Counted from the stretch's first letter, positions 36,190-47,929 are shown. The stretch: DNA of 64,000 nt from Sclerodactyla briareus (GCA_026419785.1 JAODTK010003765.1:124001-188000), one strand, 5' to 3'. A program made the numbers and translations. Notes: generated from the letters alone by a model not told the origin.

Positions 36190-37300
36190 CATTGAAAGTT
36201 AGGGCAGGAAATTCAAAAAATGACTTAAATCAGCATATTTGGATAGGTTATACAATATTTTTCAAGGATGAAAAAATTATGTATAGTGTTGGTAGTGATG
36301 TAAGTTATTTTTCCCTTACCGCTAGCCTTTACAAATGGGATCGACTGGTGCATTTGATTACTAGTGAATATCTGGTTGTGATAGGTCCAATAACTTACAA
36401 TGGGAATTTGAATTAAGTTCGAAATAATGCCTATTAAATTTTCTGAAGATATTGCAAGACTTTTTTCACTTAATACAGATTGGTGGTTTGATGGTGAACA
36501 CATTCGAAAAAGTGGACATGCGACCATTCAAAGCTATTTATTTACACTTTTTTATGATCAAATTTCTGCACCAATAATATATTAAACGGAAAACCATCTA
36601 AATGTTGGGTGTCATTCCATTAGGTCATTACCCATACTACGGAAGTAGCATACATACAGAATGGAGCACTAAAATTGAAAAACTGTTGCGAAAATGGCAT
36701 AATTATGAAATGAAATGCAGCATAAAGAGGCAGATGGTTAATGATATTAAGAATCAAAGGGCTGCCACTGTAATTACTTAGAAATAAAAATGTTAAAATG
36801 GATGAGTATATTTGGAAGTTCAATACAATTAGCAACCTGCAATATGATATTCAAAATATCAATGCGGGTATGAATAGTATTGGATTAGTGAATATGGAAA
36901 AAATCTACATTGGGAAACTTGTACCAAATGATGTAACACAAATTCTGTTAATGAGTATCATGGGATAACTATTATGTGGGATAAAATTTTATCAACAGCA
37001 TATGGGTTATGTTGAATAGTGATAATAATTATGATGTTTGGTATATGGAGAAAAAACAATAGGACCCAATGGGATACTAAAGAATTGATTTACACACATA
37101 ATACACCTTACTATTCCTCTGAAAATGGTATAGCCGAATGAATAGTTCAGGAGTGATACAGTTATTGTCATAGTGTGTGGTCTGTGTTTTGGTAGCACCA
37201 ATTGAGGGTAGAATGTTTATTGCAATCTTTTAGTTGATAATTCTGGTATGTATTACAAAATTAACATACGACTATTTAAAAAATAAAACGAATATTATAA
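36190..37300 (+). other. Coding-like fragments, unassigned
   Basis: Plus-strand pieces at 36192-36416 (74 aa) and from 36428 (MPIKFSEDIARLF...) to about 36590, then scattered frames. A short stretch near 37087-37140 reads THNTPYYSSENGIAE. This vaguely recalls the NG.AE region of retroviral-type integrases, which Polintons carry, but no DDE residues can be placed around it. I would not call an integrase on this. Confidence 0.25.
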
Positions 37301-37860
37301 AGGACGGACATTACCGAGTTACCGCAGAATGAGGGTGCTTTCAGACTACAAAAAAAAGTGATGATATTAAAAAAAGAAATAGAAGCTGAAAGAGATAAGA
37401 GAGTTTCCCCTGATAAAAAAAAAGTGATAACAAAATTCTTAATACTATAACTACACTAGGAACAATTTCAGAGGTGGTGGAGTTGGACTTGCGCTTAGGT
37501 ATTGCAGCGATGAGTGGAGTTATTACTTCACTGTTGGATTGCTCTGAAGGTGTTGCATGCTTGTGGTGTTATTGGTGGCAACGAAGTTTGCAATAAAAAA
37601 CTAAAACTAACAACATAAGAATTAGAACTTGGCAAGTCAAAACTAAATTACTATTTGTGAAATATGTAACGGCTCGGGATGATGGGGCTATCAGTCAAGA
37701 AGAATTGCTACTATTACCAAAGAAACCTGGCCAAAGTTCCATGAAATGAAAGAAAGTATTTAGAAGAACTAATGATAACTCACACAAGCAGCTCAGATAA
37801 ACAAAAAAAAAGGAGCTTATTCAAACATTCAGGAATTCAGATCAGGTTTAAAATAGATAG
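37300..37860 (+). pseudogene. Coiled-coil plus hydrophobic protein remnant (element-associated)
   Basis: Blocks in changing frames: a charged helix (LQKK...IKKEIEAERDKR, about 37345-37410), then TLGTISEVVELDLRLGIAAM (about 37455-37515), a hydrophobic stretch, and DDGAISQEELLLLPKK (about 37678-37725) followed by a basic tail. The layout charged helix, Gly/Ala/Ile-rich hydrophobic part, I(S)..E(E/F) helix is one I know from uncharacterised proteins of cnidarian and other invertebrate mobile elements. Function unknown. It directly precedes the right-hand copy of the polymerase end. Confidence 0.4.
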
Positions 37861-37884
37861 AAATGTCAGAATGAAAGACCCCCT

Positions 37885-37995
37885 CCTTATAATCAGTTCA
37901 TATATCTTTAGTCAATGTGAATAAGGTATCCCTCTCTCGTTGGATACTAAGAGGTACATACACGAGGATGTATTCACCGAATGCCTATGGATTTC
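37885..37995 (+). pseudogene. Second copy of the Polinton polymerase C-terminus
   Basis: Plus-strand VNVNKVSLS (about 37908-37935) and, after a one-base shift, DTKRYIHED (37942-37969). These are the final conserved blocks of pPolB, also seen at 21250-21225 on the other strand. No polymerase motifs lie upstream of it, so this is only the 3' end. It reads outward, so it is best explained as the coding part of a terminal inverted repeat. Confidence 0.65.
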
Positions 37996-38190
37996 GACCT
38001 GGGAGATCATAAGTTATATAGAGAGGACCTTGGAAGATTATAAGTTTATATTTAGAGAGACTTGGACGATGTTGGGTGATTTAGACCTGAGATCCATAAG
38101 GTATTTTCAGAGAGACCTTGGGTGTGAAACTAAGTTATATTAGAGAGACTTGGCCGATTTTGGGGAGTCGGTCCCGGATCCCCATTTTAC
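37995..38190 (+). repeat. Right terminal repeat and minisatellite
   Basis: At least four degenerate units of the type aagttat.tt.agagaga.cttgg (starting near 38010, 38041, 38098 and 38132). The left end, near 21120-21175, has one such unit. The block ends with gtcggtcccggatccccat, matching the left end's gtcggatccccaat. Beyond that the two ends diverge, so the element boundary is probably within a few tens of bases of 38190. Confidence 0.6.
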
Positions 38191-38195
38191 ATAAA

Positions 38196-38790
38196 GTCTC
38201 CTACTCTAAGATTTTCAATGAGCAGACTGCTACTAGTGATATGCTCGGTGGTCAGCTAGGTCTTCATGTTTCTGGTTTTCCTATCTCGATCAAACGTTGT
38301 ACATTGCATTGTTTCTTTCCCGCATGCTACCATCATCAATGGATCACGATCTGCATTCTTCATGTCAGAAATTGCGGCAACCATCTACAATCAAGGCCCC
38401 GTCCGCCGCGTCTATTTAGCCAACGTTACTAAACGATGTTTTGAGTCAGTTTGCTCTTGAAACACGCCTGCGGTCGCTGGATGTGATCATCCTTTCATAC
38501 TCATTATCCGGATCCTTACCCGGAGTCCTGACACTTGTTTGATAACCAATGTGATAGAGTACCCGTGTTCTAAACTGTTACGGGTGTTTTGCAATATTGA
38601 TGCCCAGACTCGGCAGAATCGTACGTCTTATCAGGGAATGAAATTATACAACGTAATCCTCCCTTAAGATTCTCAATGAACCGACTAGTGATCTGTCGGT
38701 GGTCAGAGGTCTCAGGTTTCTGGTTGTCCTATCTCGATGAAACGTTGTACATTGCATGTTTCGTTCCCGCATTGTACCATAACATGAAAG
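38196..38790 (+). repeat. Direct repeat pair outside the Polinton end
   Basis: The block 38196-38340 recurs at about 38654-38785. Both contain tctcgat.aaacgttgtacat and a ggtggtcag block. The period is about 456 bp. The sequence between (38341-38653) has short ORFs (38118-38432 and 38266-38460) with no known family. Confidence 0.7.
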
Positions 38791-38875
38791 ATGTAATGTT
38801 TGGTGCAATTCAATGTATGTATGCTATATAAAGAGCTATAAAGAGCAAAAGAGCTAACCACGCGGGTGTACGTGC

Positions 38876-38902
38876 TTGTATGTATGTATGTATGTCTGTA
38901 CG
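38876..38902 (+). repeat. TGTA microsatellite
   Basis: About six tgta units, with slight interruption. Confidence 0.8.
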
Positions 38903-38904
38903 CA

Positions 38905-39135
38905 CGACGACTACCTTAGCGCGTACGCGAGCTGCCAGCCCGACCTTCTCTCGGTCGCAGTGAACTTCGAAACTTAGCCGTAGCTCCGCGAACGTCTCTT
39001 AATAAAGAGCTGGGCCGCACGCACCGCTGCGCCAACGGGGGTTTGGGCAACCGCCTCGGGGCGCAACGTGCTGCAGGCGCGCCGCAGGCGCGCTCGGGGA
39101 GTGCCGGTCCCCCCTTAGCGAAAACAAGCACTTTG
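38905..39135. other. GC-rich island of about 230 bp
   Basis: Sharply GC-rich and CpG-rich against an AT-rich background, with a small palindromic motif (gcaggcgcgccgcaggcgcgc, near 39072). An ORF on the minus strand (38916-39131) has Ala/Arg/Pro-rich composition and no recognised domain. It is compatible with a CpG-island promoter, a satellite fragment or a foreign fragment. I cannot decide. Confidence 0.45.
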
Positions 39136-39865
39136 CAGGTACCCCTTAGCGCATTCGAACGTTTGCGATGCCTGTATTAACTCGTGAAGCTGTGGAGCTG
39201 AGGTAATTAACACCCATGCATACTAGTGGCCTACAAAGTCTCTCATTTCGAGCGCCACCGTATGAAAGGATAGAAAACTCCAGGTTTTTGGACATGACGG
39301 AATCCATCATTTGAGCCTCGATCCCCTGGGCGAGAAGCCAACTCATTACAACTAACAACTGACCATCTTTAATCTTAACCACGTTTCGTGCCGACACATC
39401 AGTGATCTGATTCACGTGTGCCATAACGAGTAGTTAACAGTGGATTCCGGTCCTCTGCCCGTTGTTGTGGGGGTTGGGTGGTTAAATAAACTGAATAACC
39501 AGAAAGAAATATTCGTAGAAATCGAGAGGAACGAGCCAAATGGACTAAGATTGAGATCAATCGGGCCAACGAGAAGTGGGTTAAAAAAGTGAGTTAAACC
39601 CGACCGGGTGGAGGGGACAGGGGGACTAGGTTCTCGACATTAAGATCTAAGACTCGGGTTTATTAGTCTGGTATCAAGGCAGCGCCTCGATATCTTCACA
39701 CGACTAGCGAATTAATCCCCTGGGTATTGGTAACCTGATGAAGAACCTTGCCTGCACCACCACCCAGGGTGAAGTTCGCTCACGACCGACTACACCCTGG
39801 AGCAAAACGCAGCGGCGCCTACTTCGGTACCTCGTCTTGTCTAACAGCACTGCGGAAAAGCCTCG

Positions 39866-39937
39866 GCCTTCACTGGGATTCGAACTCCCAATCTTTGATC
39901 ATAAGTCCGGAGCTTACCGACTGATCTATTCGCCTCC
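39866..39937 (-). tRNA. tRNA-like SINE head or tRNA pseudogene
   Basis: On the minus strand an A-box-like tagatcagtcgg (39928-39917) and a B-box gttcgaatccc (about 39886-39876) are spaced as in a tRNA. The anticodon loop would read cttatga, but the anticodon stem does not close well and the acceptor stem is poor. This fits a tRNA-derived SINE promoter or a decayed tRNA better than a working gene. Confidence 0.6.
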
Positions 39938-40127
39938 TCCGACAAGTCGTTCTTGGGGTACCAGTCCGCTATGGGCATGTATCGGAGCGAATTGGCGTTA
40001 ACCTGGACGTCCAGGACACAGCATCCCATCGTACGAGCTCCAATTGCACTACAACGAGCACAGAAAATCCGTAAAATGCCCTACTCTTGTATTTATAAAA
40101 GCTTCTTTGTATTTTATAAGTCATCAG

Positions 40128-40147
40128 TTTTTTTTTTTTTTTTTTTT
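40128..40147. repeat. T-run
   Basis: About 20 T. It lies about 190 bp past the 5' end of the tRNA-like head, so it is not that SINE's own tail. Poly-A tail of a minus-strand element or a homopolymer. Confidence 0.7.
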
Positions 40148-40149
40148 GT

Positions 40150-41840
40150 TGGACAACGCCATCCGACATATCCCAAGGTAAAACAGTTTGCTCGCCAGAT
40201 ATGGATTCCGTCTGGAATTTTGAATCGAATAGACGTGGTTTGCAGACGAATTCGAAATCCTACCAAACCAATGATTTTCCAGGTACCCTCCTTGGAGGAA
40301 ATGACCATATCGAGCGTTTTTCGGCATTTTTCGACTGACCATACCTCGATACGCAACATGCAACGAGGACGTCACCCATTTCACGCTGCTGATCGAATTA
40401 CGCAATCCAAATCGCTCCTATGTAGTATAAAGATTTCGTACAATGCCGCTTTGCTCCGGAAACTCCGTTTGGTTTTCCTACACTAGGGATACAGTCCTCC
40501 TCCCAGACGTAAACCAAGATGGCGTCGTATGCTAATTGGCGTCAGAAGAACCCCAGTTCGTTCTGTTTCCTGTCCATACTTAATTTACGACCAATCGTTT
40601 TGCTCATGCCGCTTTTGGTTTCGATGCGCCCACGGTGAATACATGAATTGTTTCTGATCTGTTGCAATTTTAACCTGATCTTAGGATTTTACACTACCGC
40701 TCGACCGCGTTTGGCTGAGTCATTGCGATTCTTTTTTTGTGTGTGTGTGATTTCTGAATTTTGATAACGCGACCATACAATTAATACCTAGAATTCTCTA
40801 TAAAAAAAACTAGAGTGTATCTTTCTAAGTGGAATATACGTGTTCAGTGTCGTTCGTTCAACACAAACAATCAACATTGGAATTCCGAATATCGTACAGT
40901 TATTTTATCGCCCACGGCCAATACCGCTGACTTTAACAAAGAGAAAAAACCCGAAAGTTTCGTGATTTCCTGGTTACCTTGTCCGCTGTTGACCTCATTC
41001 TGACGTTCATTGCCTTTTCACATGCCCCGTTTTGTCCTGATGGAACAGACAATGCTAGCGGTATACCCCTGTCGTATCAGAGGTCCCATCGAATTCACCT
41101 GCAACACAAAAAAAAAACGCATGCATTCTGTTGCATTTGGCTGGAGTTGAACTTCCGTGAAGCCATGCACCTACTATTGTTCTGTATAACGCTTTGCGTA
41201 TGCAGTATACTTCTCTATTTTGCCATTACGAATATGCCCAACAATCCCAGATAGTTCATAACAATCCAGAAGAGGAAACGATGTCTGTCATGAGAGTTGT
41301 TCTTGTCACGACAAACACACGAAGACGGCTTTCCTTGGACATCATTTTATATGATATCGTGGTGCTTCGAAACATCTCTGATCATTTCCAACGCACTATT
41401 GAGCTCGCCTGTTAAATATTCGGTCATATAGTTGGATTTTCTAGGAATCCATATGGCTAACATCAGAATATGTCGATTGGTTTCTCTTTGGCCACGCAAC
41501 TTTATTTTATTTTTAAACGTTGTGCCCAGACTGTTCCGACGTTGAAGTGACGGACGCTATAGTATAGGTAGGTGGCAGACAGGTTAATTAGAGAGTTTAT
41601 AACGCGGTACACTGAGGAGAAGCCCTCAAGGATATTCATTCCCTGGTCACCTGCAGATCTCTTCTTAAGAGACCCGTTAATGCTTCATTAACAATATCCC
41701 CTTCCATTTGCGTGGGGGGCGTTTGAGGTCAACACTTTTACTATATTAACCGTATGGAAAATATTAACTGGCATGTATCTCAGACGAAAACACAAAAATA
41801 CCGTGTAATTGAATATTTCGGTGAAGGGTACCATGAGATT
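40150..41840. other. Unassigned
   Basis: ORFs at 39953-40486 (177 codons plus, crossing the T-run), 40979-41254 and 41194-41415. None resembles a known family. The longest is interrupted by compositional Phe codons and I do not support it as a gene. Confidence 0.3.
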
Positions 41841-42345
41841 TTTTCATACGTCAGACCGAAATACATGTAGGTTTTTGGGAGGAACATGGGATACGCCGGA
41901 GGAGACGGTGAGATATTCTGTGACGGATTCAACGCTTTGAGTACATTCAACCACAACCGTGGCCACACTCCATCTCCAAGGGTCACAAGTCACACCACTC
42001 ATCAGCAGAATATGCGGATGGTACAGAGTGCTACAGGGGGACATATTCCTTAGCAGTGGTGATATAAGTCCTATTACGACTAGTCAAAATCTCAGTGACT
42101 CTGTTTCCCACGATTCACAACAAATTCCACATTGAACTTCACTTGTTATAGTTCTCCTCCACGTATGCATGTTCTTGGACGATTATGTGACCAAATGGTG
42201 GTCCCTTTTAATACCGCCGGTTTTGGTCCCCAATTTAAGACGGACACGAACGTCACAATCAGGCAAAAGGCCGGGATGACCAGTATGACTATACTCGAAA
42301 GTATTCCCGAATTAACAGAATCACAAGAGTGGCATGTTCCACTTA
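41840..42345 (+). pseudogene. Ig-like exon block 1
   Basis: First of three related blocks. In changing frames it shows GEIFCDG (about 41905-41925, like strand B with its Cys), SAEYADGTECY (about 41998-42033, like strand F with D.G.Y.C), then 120 bp later TLNFTCYSSPP (about 42130-42165) and, in frame, TNVTI..KAGMTSMTILESI (about 42255-42315, like strands D-E). This is the Cys-spacing logic of tandem Ig domains. The last part is the ORF 42132-42362. Splice sites are not certain. It is a remnant or an error-laden exon set of an Ig-family gene; the family is not identified. Confidence 0.35.
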
Positions 42346-42765
42346 CGATACGAATTCATTGAATCGCCTTCGCGGATTTTCTTTCAGATGAAAGCTACGG
42401 TGGCGGGAACTTTACTTGTGAAAATCCACCCGTTCCGGAATCGCTACTACGTACATCGTAAGAGAATCTACCAGTGCCAATTCAAACTTTCAGACGACTT
42501 CCCTGGAACCAATCACAGATTTGGACGCCGAGACTACTGACCCCGTCTTTCGCAGACCGAACCAAATTTCTGATTGCGACTGTGGGCGATGTATGAAGCA
42601 TACGGTGAATTCGGACCACGGCATACCGGTCAAAGCTAATCCCGCGAACCACGATTCTGCAATGTTATGTTGGATATGTACTGATTTCCAACTAAATTTA
42701 GGTCGAGGCATTATTCAATCGCACGACTTCATTACAAGATTACCTTATCACTAGCATTTCTGTGT
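42345..42765 (+). CDS. Unassigned ORFs, including a Cys-containing 77-aa ORF
   Basis: ORFs 42334-42540 and 42521-42754 overlap by a few bases in different frames, as if one reading frame were shifted. The second contains SDCDCGRCMKH and, about 40 residues on, MLCWICTD, two Cys pairs that could bind a metal. It directly follows Ig-like block 1. Not recognised. Confidence 0.3.
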
Positions 42766-44180
42766 ATATCTATGTGAAGAGGGAGAGGGGAATGACAAAT
42801 AATTATACTTGACTAGTCCGATGTTTATCGTATAAGGACACAGATCGCTGGTAATGCGAAAGGACCCTAGTGACCACAGAGAAAAACAGTTCTTTTATCG
42901 TCCCGACTTGATGAGAAGAAGAAATGGTTTGAGAGGATGAAAGCTTTACGACAGGCCACCAAACTGAGATCTATGGTGGAAAGTTGCTCGATTCCTGGGA
43001 GACCTTACAGCTTTTCAGTACGACTTTGCCTCTCAGAGTATAGCTTATGCTATTTACGGCCATTTGGGGTCTTTTCGGATTATTTTTCTTTTATCCATCG
43101 ACAAAGTTTAGTTATTACTATGTTAGTCACGTGGGAGTACTCTCAATATTTTTCATTATTGTGAACATCTTAATAGTTATATGAATATATGATGGTCAAA
43201 TTATATATGGTCAAATTGTTGTTAAAAATTGATAGTTAAGATACCCGAACACTTTGGGTGATGGAACTATTCATCGAAGAGGTTCGGGGTCTGTATATCC
43301 AACTTTGTTCTTGCTCTGGAAATCCTAATACGGTTGATTGAAAGGGAGATGGATTAAAATTACTCATGTGAATTAAGACTTTAATATAGCTTCAAAGATT
43401 ACGTGTGTGGGAACACAATGTGTAGGGATGAGATAGGGGGTTTGGAAATTTTTCGTTGACTGGGATCACCATGCTGCCAGAAAAGTGTGTATTTTGCTGT
43501 GTAATTAGTGCGAGAGAGTGATCTAGGGAGAAAAATGGAAATGTTTTCATTCGAGTAACGTTCTTAGGCTGGGGGATCGATGAAGGAGAATGGAAATATG
43601 ATGAAGGTCTTGTGGAATGATCAATTTATTAGAAAGGAATGATGATGTTGTTGCATAATATGATAGGAGTTTTAATAGGAGTGGAGGTGTTCATCCTAAA
43701 TACATCTTTACACAAGATAGTAAACTTCCATCGTACTTTCAATTGTGTTATAAGTTTCATTTAATTACCAGATTTTCCTTCCACCTTAAAGTTTGGAATT
43801 ATATATCAGCGTACCTGTGATTGTAATTGTCATTGTGCTGCTTCAAATGGCCCATCAAAACCGGGTCAGCCGATAGCTTCCCAATCAATTCCCTGTACAT
43901 TTGCGATAGAATAAAAGACAAATGACTGCATTTAGTACGGACTTTCTTTGGTTACAGTTGAGAAATGAACGAAAGGAAGCAAAAAATACCTTCATTAATA
44001 AAGAAAGCAAATTTTGCTGTGTCGGAAGGGTTTTGTTGTCTAAGAACGAGGTGGAGAACATTCTCGTGGCTCGGCCTTGTCATTGTTTAATTGGCAATCA
44101 TTGAAAAGCTTTAAGAAGTTGCTTGCTCACTTATTTACTCACTACTGTGCAATAATGTAGGATGTAGCATTCGTACCATT
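42765..44180. other. Unassigned
   Basis: AT-rich with ORFs at 42937-43164 and 43922-44104. Nothing recognisable. Confidence 0.3.
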
Positions 44181-44182
44181 TT

Positions 44183-44422
44183 ATGAATTTGGTGGTTTTC
44201 CTGGTTGTAACACTGTTTTACTCCCTTCATCTTACTTTCGAACGTAACTATCGGCACCTGCCGACCACGCAGCAATCCTCACTCACAGATAATAACAACA
44301 TTGATGGTGGAAGTAATATTAAGCAAACAGCTATCGGCAGGGTTGTATACAAAAATGAAACATCCAGTCTTAATTTGATGGGATTTTATGGGCACGGTAC
44401 ATGCACAAAACTGCTATCGTAA
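44183..44422 (+). CDS. 79-aa ORF with a signal-peptide-like start
   Basis: Starts MNLVVFLVVTLFYSLHLTFE, a short N-region and a hydrophobic core typical of a secretion signal. A polar part follows, with one N-glycosylation sequon (NETS) and a single Cys. It could be a first exon of a secreted or membrane protein. It lies between Ig-like blocks 1 and 2, so a link to those is possible but not shown. No family recognised, and a chance hydrophobic start cannot be excluded. Confidence 0.3.
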   Translation: MNLVVFLVVTLFYSLHLTFERNYRHLPTTQQSSLTDNNNIDGGSNIKQTAIGRVVYKNETSSLNLMGFYGHGTCTKLLS

Positions 44423-44424
44423 CA

Positions 44425-47330
44425 ATATAAATATCATTACACACCTAACGATTTATAGGATCGTGGCGCGAGGAATGTACAATGACTTCATCGTGAAAAC
44501 GATCATGACGCTGCTATTGTTACGCTAGGGAGCAATACTCGTATTAGGTTTGAAACAGTAGTGCTATTGGAAGTGTGCGTGTCGTTGGTTGAATAAATAG
44601 CCAACTCAGAAGAAATTTAAAAGACAGTTGGAATATGTAGTCAACACAATGTGACAAAAACTGGATGTCATTTCCAAATCATCAGTAAGTCGGAAAGGCG
44701 AATGACTTAAAGTGCTGCCTCCAAAATGTCATCAGTAACTTTTTGTTGCACCCAATACGTAGCAAAAAATGTTCAAGGTCATCAATATGCAAGTTATAGA
44801 GCATCGATTTATTGAAAGGGCACTCAACACACATGGTAAGTTCAACAAGAGTTATTGAGAGTCAACTAATTTGAAAAATAATTGGGTTATTCTCCATTGT
44901 GTTTCCTCGCCAGCAATCTCCACAGACACGCACTGCTCAAAAACAGTTTGAAAAAGAAAAAAAACATCTTCGACACGTCCTCGGAGAAACTTAGCCTACT
45001 TGTGCCACAAAAATTTACCAAGATTGTCCCACATTTGAGCGATGAGAATTGGTGCGGCTTCTAGCGAGTGGTGACAGAGGAGTCTATTCGATACCGCTAA
45101 GGGCATAATACTGTTGGCTCGGATACTGTTCGTTGTGAGCATTCCTGCTTTATTGTGAACATGAACTGGTCTTCATGTTAATGTGAAATGAACTATTACT
45201 ATGACAAAAGCACTAGACTGAATGGACGCTCGCTAATCTAGGTGTATCTAGGAGTGAACTATAGATTTAATTGCTCCATAAATTGCACATGTACCGAGGG
45301 CGTAACCACTAGCTAAAGATGAGGGTCCAGCACAACGACGAGCAACGCTTCATGTGTGCGAAAACATTATAGCATGCGGAGGTCATATACAACCTAGTGC
45401 GCTGGACCTCCTCCACTCCTGGTTGTGCCCTCCCACTATTTCACAACCAGCAATGTTCCGTGACGCCAGCCTGTATGCTCGCGGATTTCAGCCAGCCCAG
45501 GCTCCCCGGTTCTGTCGAGATGGGATGCAATTCAATTGGTACAATTGTCCATAAATATTGTCCATAAAGCAAGCCATAAATCACAGTTAACGACTCGGAC
45601 TGGCCATCGCTCTCCGTTACTGCCCGCATAAAGGTTCACACGTAACGTGCGATGCGTGGCACTGATACCCACCATACATAAACATACATACATTCTGGCG
45701 GCATGTTATTGGTTGACGTAGCATTTCTTAGTGAGGAAAATAATGTTGGGTGAAACACAAACAGGTCCAAGTTGCAATTTCCTGGGCTTCTAATTTCGTT
45801 CTGCACAGCATATTGCATAACATATTTTATGACATCTCATCTCGATGCCAGCAACAGTCTTCTCTATGGTCAATCCTAGTCCATGTGACGAGAACGTAGA
45901 CTTAAATGGCCTCCATGGGAAGGACCGCATTGTGTATAAATATGACGCGTAATTATGGCGAACGCACTCTCTCGGTGGATGAACTGGAGCTGTGGAACGA
46001 CACTTATTTACGCTTAAACGCTAACCTTAGTGAGAGATAAATAGCATATTTTTCGCCGTGCCTGCCTTGTACGACAATTTCTATTTTTTCACCCTTCTTC
46101 CATTATTATATTATGATTCTAACGTTTTTTTATTGCCAATGCAAAAGCACAACAACCTGTTCACAGTCAGAAGGCGCATGGCTGGTAGAAATTAACATTG
46201 GGTCTAAACAAACCGAACGCTCATGTCGTGTTGTCTCAGTTTTTACTCAAGTGTCTCTACTCCTCGAAAATGCGGCCAATCAGGTCCAATTGCTTGATAT
46301 GGTATTTGGTTTCATGGTGTTCGAAGTAAAGCTTGTTAAGTAAGTGTTGTGAAAGTCAGCATGCAGGGCAGTTTTTTATTTTTTCTGTTTTTGTGAACCC
46401 TCCTTTGCGCTGCTCCCATCGTTGTTATTCGTGTCTGTACGCCAGTGACGTTCGACCTCATGTCATCATAATTCCAATCATGCGCATCAATTCAACTGTG
46501 AAAGGGCTTGTGTTAGTAGAAACGTCCTTCTTGGAACGACCCCGTAATTTCTCAGCTCTTGTGTGATGTTGTTATAGCGACTTCTGTCCGTGAACCGATA
46601 CAATATCAACACGCTAGTTCCTGACAATGGGTAATGAGAGCGGAAATCATTCCTCCGAACCAGTCTCTCGCGGAATGACAGAGCGATTACACTCTGTCTC
46701 ATACAACGATGTTAGAAAGCAAATCTCTGCATACATTTTCGAAGGATTAATTTGCGCATGTTATTGAATGTATCGGGTTTTCGCCTGATCGGTCTGGGGC
46801 GTTTTCTTAGAGGAGAAATAATGTGTTCTCCATTAGAAAGAATCTAAGTTCTATTGTAAGGGTGAAAGCAGGAACCGTACCAAGAGCTCATTTTGGTCGA
46901 TTGGATAATCGATCGTCTTCTGTGTTCACCTTTTCGTTTATATGAGCTCCATCGCCATGACTGTTAGCGACTCGCAGTGACTCAATAGTGTGAAAGTCAT
47001 CAAACAGGTGTGAGAGAGTACACGTGTTTAGCGATGGTACGTAATAACTAATATTTACGGATTACTTGTCGGCTATGATGAGAGACCGTTCAATGTGTTC
47101 TTTGACAATATATCCCCTCCGCGAAACCGCCCTACGGAGGACACACGATCAGTATCGTATCCATCACCGAAGCTAAACATTCACCAGGCAGAGATATCGA
47201 AACAACCATCAACACCATAACGACCCTGTAGGCTAATGTTTCGGTGCAGGATCAGACCAACAGGTATTTTCGTACATCACGGAAGACGACATACTCGTTA
47301 AATTTTCGCCAGAACTATTATATTACGCGT
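44425..47330. other. Unassigned
   Basis: About 2.9 kb with short ORFs (for example 45354-45554, 46113-46343 and 46333-46566) that do not resemble known families. No repeats with other parts of the window were noticed. Confidence 0.3.
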
Positions 47331-47334
47331 CAAG

Positions 47335-47790
47335 TTTAGGTGATCCTGCGTACATTGGTGAGAGGGTGGTAACATTTTGCGCGGCCATAAAAAAATGCTA
47401 ATGGCTGGAAATACCTTCGTCGACACAGCGACCAAGGATAAAGTTCCTCCAATCCGTTATTATTACCAATAACCAATCAGCGAGAACGTGTCGATGGTAC
47501 AGTCCCCAGAGCAGTACGTATTTCTGGAAAATGCTATTTGTAATCCTCCTAGCAAGAAATTAAAGTAAAAACCGCAATTGTACGCTGTTCCCTAGAAATT
47601 TCACTGTAATTCTACACTTAACTTCACATGGTGCCGATTACAAACCTGCACGCATGATGTATTGGATGATTCTGGGGAGCAACGGTGTCCTTTTTTTATG
47701 GCTCGGTGTTCGCATCAATTTCCAGACGAATACAACGTCTTTTAAACAAATTCCCTCAGAGAAACCACTCTGGCCATATCTGAAACTCCC
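47335..47790 (+). pseudogene. Ig-like exon block 2
   Basis: Second of the three blocks. It reads DPAYIGERVVTFCAA (about 47343-47386), then the shared nucleotide motif accaatcagcgagaac followed by gatggtac (about 47472-47501). About 120 bp later comes STLNFT.C (about 47613-47645) and then DEYNV (about 47728-47742). The order and spacing match block 1. Stops and frame changes are frequent. Confidence 0.35.
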
Positions 47791-47929
47791 CCATGTAGGA
47801 AACGGATCACTATAGTGTCATGTTCTACTATAACACAGATGCCTTGTGGTAGTCCCACTGCGAGTCTTCTTTTGGAGAGGGAATACGAGCACGGTAATGA
47901 GACGTGCGTCATGTAACCCGTAAAAATCT

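Noticed and set aside
35899..36192. Pro/Ser-rich ORF of 97 codons on the minus strand
   Set aside because: It is the complement of a G-rich low-complexity tract.
37087..37140. Integrase core of the Polinton
   Set aside because: Only one short NG.AE-like stretch is seen; no Asp-Asp-Glu set or zinc-binding region could be placed around it.
39866..39937. Functional tRNA gene
   Set aside because: The A and B boxes are good but the anticodon and acceptor stems do not pair well.
39953..40486. 177-codon plus-strand ORF
   Set aside because: It passes through a T-run (poly-Phe) and starts beside SINE sequence; no family resemblance.
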